Shown here: in pieces, positions 61,524-64,000 of the stretch
How the letters are laid out: each line of letters begins with the position of its first letter
How positions within the stretch are numbered: the stretch's first letter is position 1
DNA from: CAZRAL01 sp964598005
GTDB taxonomy: Bacteria; Pseudomonadota; Gammaproteobacteria; Burkholderiales; Usitatibacteraceae
Direction of reading: 5' to 3'
NCBI GenBank assembly: GCA_964598005.1
Contig: CAZRAL010000008.1
Span: 6,740-70,739 of the forward strand
Length of the DNA stretch: 64,000 nucleotides
Program-made: the position numbers and the translations under genes
The notes under the pieces: generated by a model
What the model was told of the DNA's origin: nothing
Databases searched by the model: none
The model's input: the letters and a program-made list of their open reading frames with translations, nothing else

Positions 61524-62182
61524 TGAATATTGTTTTTTCCCGGGCGGGCTTGTTTGCATTGAAATGGGTATACGGCATTGCACTTGCCAGGCTCGGCGTA
61601 GCCGGTTTTATTGCGCTGTTCAGCTACCACTATTTGCAGCAGGAAAAACTGAATGAAACTACATCCCAAAAACAGCTCGCCGAATTGAAAAATAGGGTGG
61701 AGACCGTCAAACGGGAACACGAAGACCTGCGCGCCTCTTCGGAGGCCTTTAAGACTATTCTGGCGCAGGGAGTGTTTTATCCCGAACAACGGCTTGACTT
61801 GATCGATACTCTGACGACCCTGGGCGCTCGGCATCGATTGAGCCGGTTTGAATACGACGTGCAGCCCCAACGCCTGTTGCGAACGGCCGACGAGCGCAGT
61901 TTCCCGGCAATCGATATATGGGCCAGCCGGGTGCGAATGAAATTCCGTAACGATCACGATGGTGACTTGCTGGCGTTTCTGGAGGAATTCCCGCGCCTGA
62001 GGCGGGGATTTTTCCCCATTGAAGATTGCACCATCCGCCGCCTGCCCGATGCCGTGCAATCGGTATATGCGGTTGCTGCCGAGCCCACTCTGGAAAGCGA
62101 ATGCATTTTCAACTGGATTACCATTCGCGACAAACGTGGCGATATGCCGTCAATGGTTGCACCAAATCAGGCGGTAAAATGA
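61523..62182 (+). CDS. MshJ-like (PilO-type) pilus biogenesis protein
   Basis: 219 residues. One N-terminal membrane helix (about 24-42), then a coiled stretch (KQLAELKNRVETVKREHEDL) and a periplasmic alpha/beta domain, the layout of PilO proteins. Sequence similarity is weak; the call rests on layout and neighbours. ATG 61523 overlaps the previous stop as TAATG, and its end overlaps the next gene by 4 bp. Confidence 0.65.
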   Translation: MNIVFSRAGLFALKWVYGIALARLGVAGFIALFSYHYLQQEKLNETTSQKQLAELKNRVETVKREHEDLRASSEAFKTILAQGVFYPEQRLDLIDTLTTLGARHRLSRFEYDVQPQRLLRTADERSFPAIDIWASRVRMKFRNDHDGDLLAFLEEFPRLRRGFFPIEDCTIRRLPDAVQSVYAVAAEPTLESECIFNWITIRDKRGDMPSMVAPNQAVK

Positions 62183-62745
62183 AAAACGCAGCCACCTTTA
62201 TATTCATGCTTATAGCGTTGCCGTTGACTGCTGCCGAAGTGCCCTTCGATACCCTGTTTTTTTCGCCCTCGCAACGCGCCGCAATGGCGCGCGCGGAGCC
62301 GGGAGGCTCGCATACCGCTGTTGGGCCATCGCTTAACCGGGAGAAACCGCTTATTGCGGGGCTGATAAAACGCAGCGATGGTCAAGTCACCGTGTGGCTG
62401 GACGGCGTTGCGCAAACCGATCGCCAAAATCCAGCATTCCAGCGCTTGCAACCCGAAGATGTGGACAATCCAGCCACCACCATCCGGGTAAAAGAAACAT
62501 CTCCTCAACTTGTCGTCGTTCCTGTCAGCGTAAAGGGCGCAACCGCCAATCCGCGCGATATAAAAAAAATTCGCGGACTTGCCCTTTTAAGCGCATCCGA
62601 TGATCCTAAAGCGAAAAAGAAAAAACACCGCCGGAATAACAAAGGCGCAGACGATTCACTGCAAAATGAGGCACTCCGCCTCTTGATTGAGCCGCGTCTC
62701 GCCGGGCCGCAGGACCGTTCCGCCAAGACACGCTTGCCGCGATAA
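62179..62745 (+). CDS. MshK-like (PilP-type) periplasmic protein
   Basis: 188 residues. Signal peptide KNAATFIFMLIALPLTA then AEVPFDTLFFSP. The core EKPLIAGLIKRSDGQVTVWL followed by DGVAQ resembles the small PilP/MshK beta domain. The C terminus is basic (KAKKKKHRRNNKG). ATG 62179 overlaps the preceding stop as ATGA. It ends the MSHA run; pilin genes are not in the window. Confidence 0.65.
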   Translation: MKNAATFIFMLIALPLTAAEVPFDTLFFSPSQRAAMARAEPGGSHTAVGPSLNREKPLIAGLIKRSDGQVTVWLDGVAQTDRQNPAFQRLQPEDVDNPATTIRVKETSPQLVVVPVSVKGATANPRDIKKIRGLALLSASDDPKAKKKKHRRNNKGADDSLQNEALRLLIEPRLAGPQDRSAKTRLPR

Positions 62746-62976
62746 TCTCGTCGATCTGCCCTGCTCATTCAGCCTCGCTGCCTATCCCGAGATAGGGCGA
62801 CCATTAGAGCGGTATTAAAAAATACTACCTTAGTATCAGTACGCTCTACTTCCCGTTAAAAAAATAGCATCTACCAGACTCTCGCCGATAATGATGTGGT
62901 TGCGCCATGAGCGGGCCAACCATAAAGGTCCGCCCCGAAGGAAAGGGCAGAATAGTCCTTTCCTTCTATTACAAAC

Positions 62977-63060
62977 TGATGTTACGCACTGCAGAGGAGA
63001 AACATTTTTACCGGAAAAGCCATTTTCATAGGGAAGCCGCTTCGCCTGCGCGTAACATCA
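62977..63060. repeat. 84-bp palindrome-ended repeat, family D copy 2
   Basis: Begins TGATGTTACGC and ends GCGTAACATCA, the same length as the copy at 5307-5390 and in the opposite orientation; the interior (GAGGAGAAACATTTTTACCG, CATTTTCATAGGGAAGCCGC) is a close match. It lies in the 404-bp gap 62746-63149, about 90 bp upstream of the secreted-protein gene. The rest of that gap shows no gene. Confidence 0.85.
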
Positions 63061-63149
63061 ATTACAAAGATAGGTAGAGTAAAGCAAAAACTCTATAGCC
63101 AGTACAGCATACGACGACAAATTTAAAAAATTTCGACAAGGGGAATTAA

Positions 63150-64000
63150 ATGAAAGTAAGGAGAATTTTTTTAGCGTTTGTTTTTAGTGTGCTTTTTTCT
63201 GGTGCTACGGCAGCAGAGATAATGTACACCTTCACAGGTAAGCTGAACGATCCATTTGGGACACTTCCTGTCGGCACGCCATTTAATGGTTTTTACACCT
63301 ATGATGAAAATCAGCCATTAAATACGCTAGCTCCTGATATGGCTGGTTATAAATATATGAAATTTTCAGTCACCATCGGCGGTACGACCGTGATAGGGAC
63401 CGGATGTGGGGCCATCAACCTTTATAACGATCCTTATCCGTCCGACATGTTTCATCTTTACCTTACTCAAGTTGCAGGTGTGGTTGGTGGCAAAACGCTC
63501 GCACCTGGTGCAGGAATACAGTTAGTTTTACAGGATTTGACTAAAACAGTTTTTAGCAGCCTTGCGATTCCTGGCTCCAATTTGAGTTTGAATAATTTCA
63601 CAACCAACAATTATGCACATTCCAGTTTCGTGCAATTTAATGCGATAGATGGAGGGCCTCCAGCTGGTCTTGGGATTTCTGCTCGCGGCGAATTGACGTC
63701 TTTGACTGGCAGCGTTATCCCCAATCCACCACCACCCGGATGGCCTCCAATTGGGTGGCCGGCATCTGGATGCCAGACTAATCCGCCACAACCGCCGGTG
63801 ATCATTCCCGATCCAACGCTGCCTGTGCCACCACAGCCGCCAGTGATCCCGCCAGATCCGCAACCACCGGTACCACCGTGCGTCGTTGTGCCCGATCCGC
63901 TTCCGCCCAATGCGCCGATCCCGCCTAATGCGTGCCCGCCAAATCCACAACCACCGGTACCACCGTGCGTCATTTTGCCCGATCCGCTTCCACCCAATAC
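63150..64000 (+). CDS. Secreted protein with long proline-rich tail (3' end outside window)
   Basis: Partial, 283 codons visible and open to the window edge. Signal peptide KVRRIFLAFVFSVLFSGATA. The first about 190 residues are a beta-rich domain (YTFTGKLNDPFG, PFNGFYTYDENQP) resembling the N-terminal part of many PEP-CTERM-type exported proteins. From about residue 195 the chain is mostly Pro with short repeats (NPPPPGW, PQPPVIPPDPQ, PQPPVPPC) and isolated cysteines. GGGG precedes the ATG. The C terminus is not visible, so a sorting signal cannot be tested. Confidence 0.75.
   Translation, partial: MKVRRIFLAFVFSVLFSGATAAEIMYTFTGKLNDPFGTLPVGTPFNGFYTYDENQPLNTLAPDMAGYKYMKFSVTIGGTTVIGTGCGAINLYNDPYPSDMFHLYLTQVAGVVGGKTLAPGAGIQLVLQDLTKTVFSSLAIPGSNLSLNNFTTNNYAHSSFVQFNAIDGGPPAGLGISARGELTSLTGSVIPNPPPPGWPPIGWPASGCQTNPPQPPVIIPDPTLPVPPQPPVIPPDPQPPVPPCVVVPDPLPPNAPIPPNACPPNPQPPVPPCVILPDPLPPN

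Noticed and set aside
63528..63997. Gly/Trp-rich and Gly-rich minus-strand frames at the right edge
   Set aside because: They are the complement of proline codons in the Pro-rich tail of the plus-strand gene.

Overview
The window reads as a chromosome segment of a betaproteobacterium. The evidence is gene order: mlaFEDCB, an ABC-2 exporter, a BolA protein, hisGDCBHA...FIE, a HIT protein, tatABC and an HtrA protease; metK divergent from two lpxL genes followed by dapF, DUF484 and xerC; and an MSHA-type pilus assembly block. I see no tRNA, rRNA, CRISPR array, prophage or intact insertion sequence. The genus is not resolved; the Nitrosomonadales/Gallionellales or Oxalobacteraceae neighbourhood is only a guess.

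Layout. 1-16.7 kb, almost all on the minus strand, is one long housekeeping block read leftwards from mlaF to tatC: retrograde phospholipid transport, an ABC-2 exporter, BolA, histidine biosynthesis and Tat export. It meets a partial HtrA/DegS-type protease tail to tail. The his run is broken between hisA and hisF by about 2.1 kb holding a lipoprotein gene, a small hypothetical gene and a decayed reading frame. 17.2-27.3 kb, minus strand, is a peptidoglycan/amino-sugar recovery operon: nagA, SIS-type deaminase, murQ, AmpG-like permease, NagX-like acyltransferase, a zinc-finger membrane protein, DigH-like glycosidase, amino-sugar kinase and AmiD-like amidase. 27.5-31.4 kb, plus strand, continues the theme with a peptide-binding protein, a Tat-exported LD-carboxypeptidase-like protein and an SpmA/SpmB fusion. 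31.9-34.4 kb is an accessory island: a TPR/LuxR-type regulator and, convergent to it, a small gene whose product has three tandem copies of a double-glycine leader-like motif. 34.6-36.8 kb is groESL behind a CIRCE operator. 36.9-41.6 kb, minus strand, is a ynbACDB-type phospholipid operon. 41.8-48.3 kb holds metK, two lpxL genes, dapF, DUF484, xerC and a MepA-like peptidase. 48.5-51.6 kb is a large hybrid sensor kinase. 52.6-62.7 kb is mshM-L-N-E-G plus MshI/J/K-like genes. The right edge is a secreted protein with a proline-rich tail that runs off the window.

The second layer of the window is its density of small palindrome-ended intergenic repeats. I count at least six families, several present two to four times: one superfamily with seven copies or pieces, a 278-500 bp element ending in AGGAACCTCTGATTAA, an 84-bp pair ending in TGATGTTACGC, and others. 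They sit in promoter gaps, between operon genes and at gene ends. One supplies the last codons and stop of hisD, and one truncates a decayed REP-associated transposase (RAYT) gene.

The best candidate for something undescribed is the triple double-glycine peptide gene at 33999-34385. Second are the repeat families with their RAYT remnant, the perfect 21-bp hairpin carrying a start codon of the DigH-like gene, and the Tat-targeted LdcA homologue with a changed nucleophile-elbow motif.
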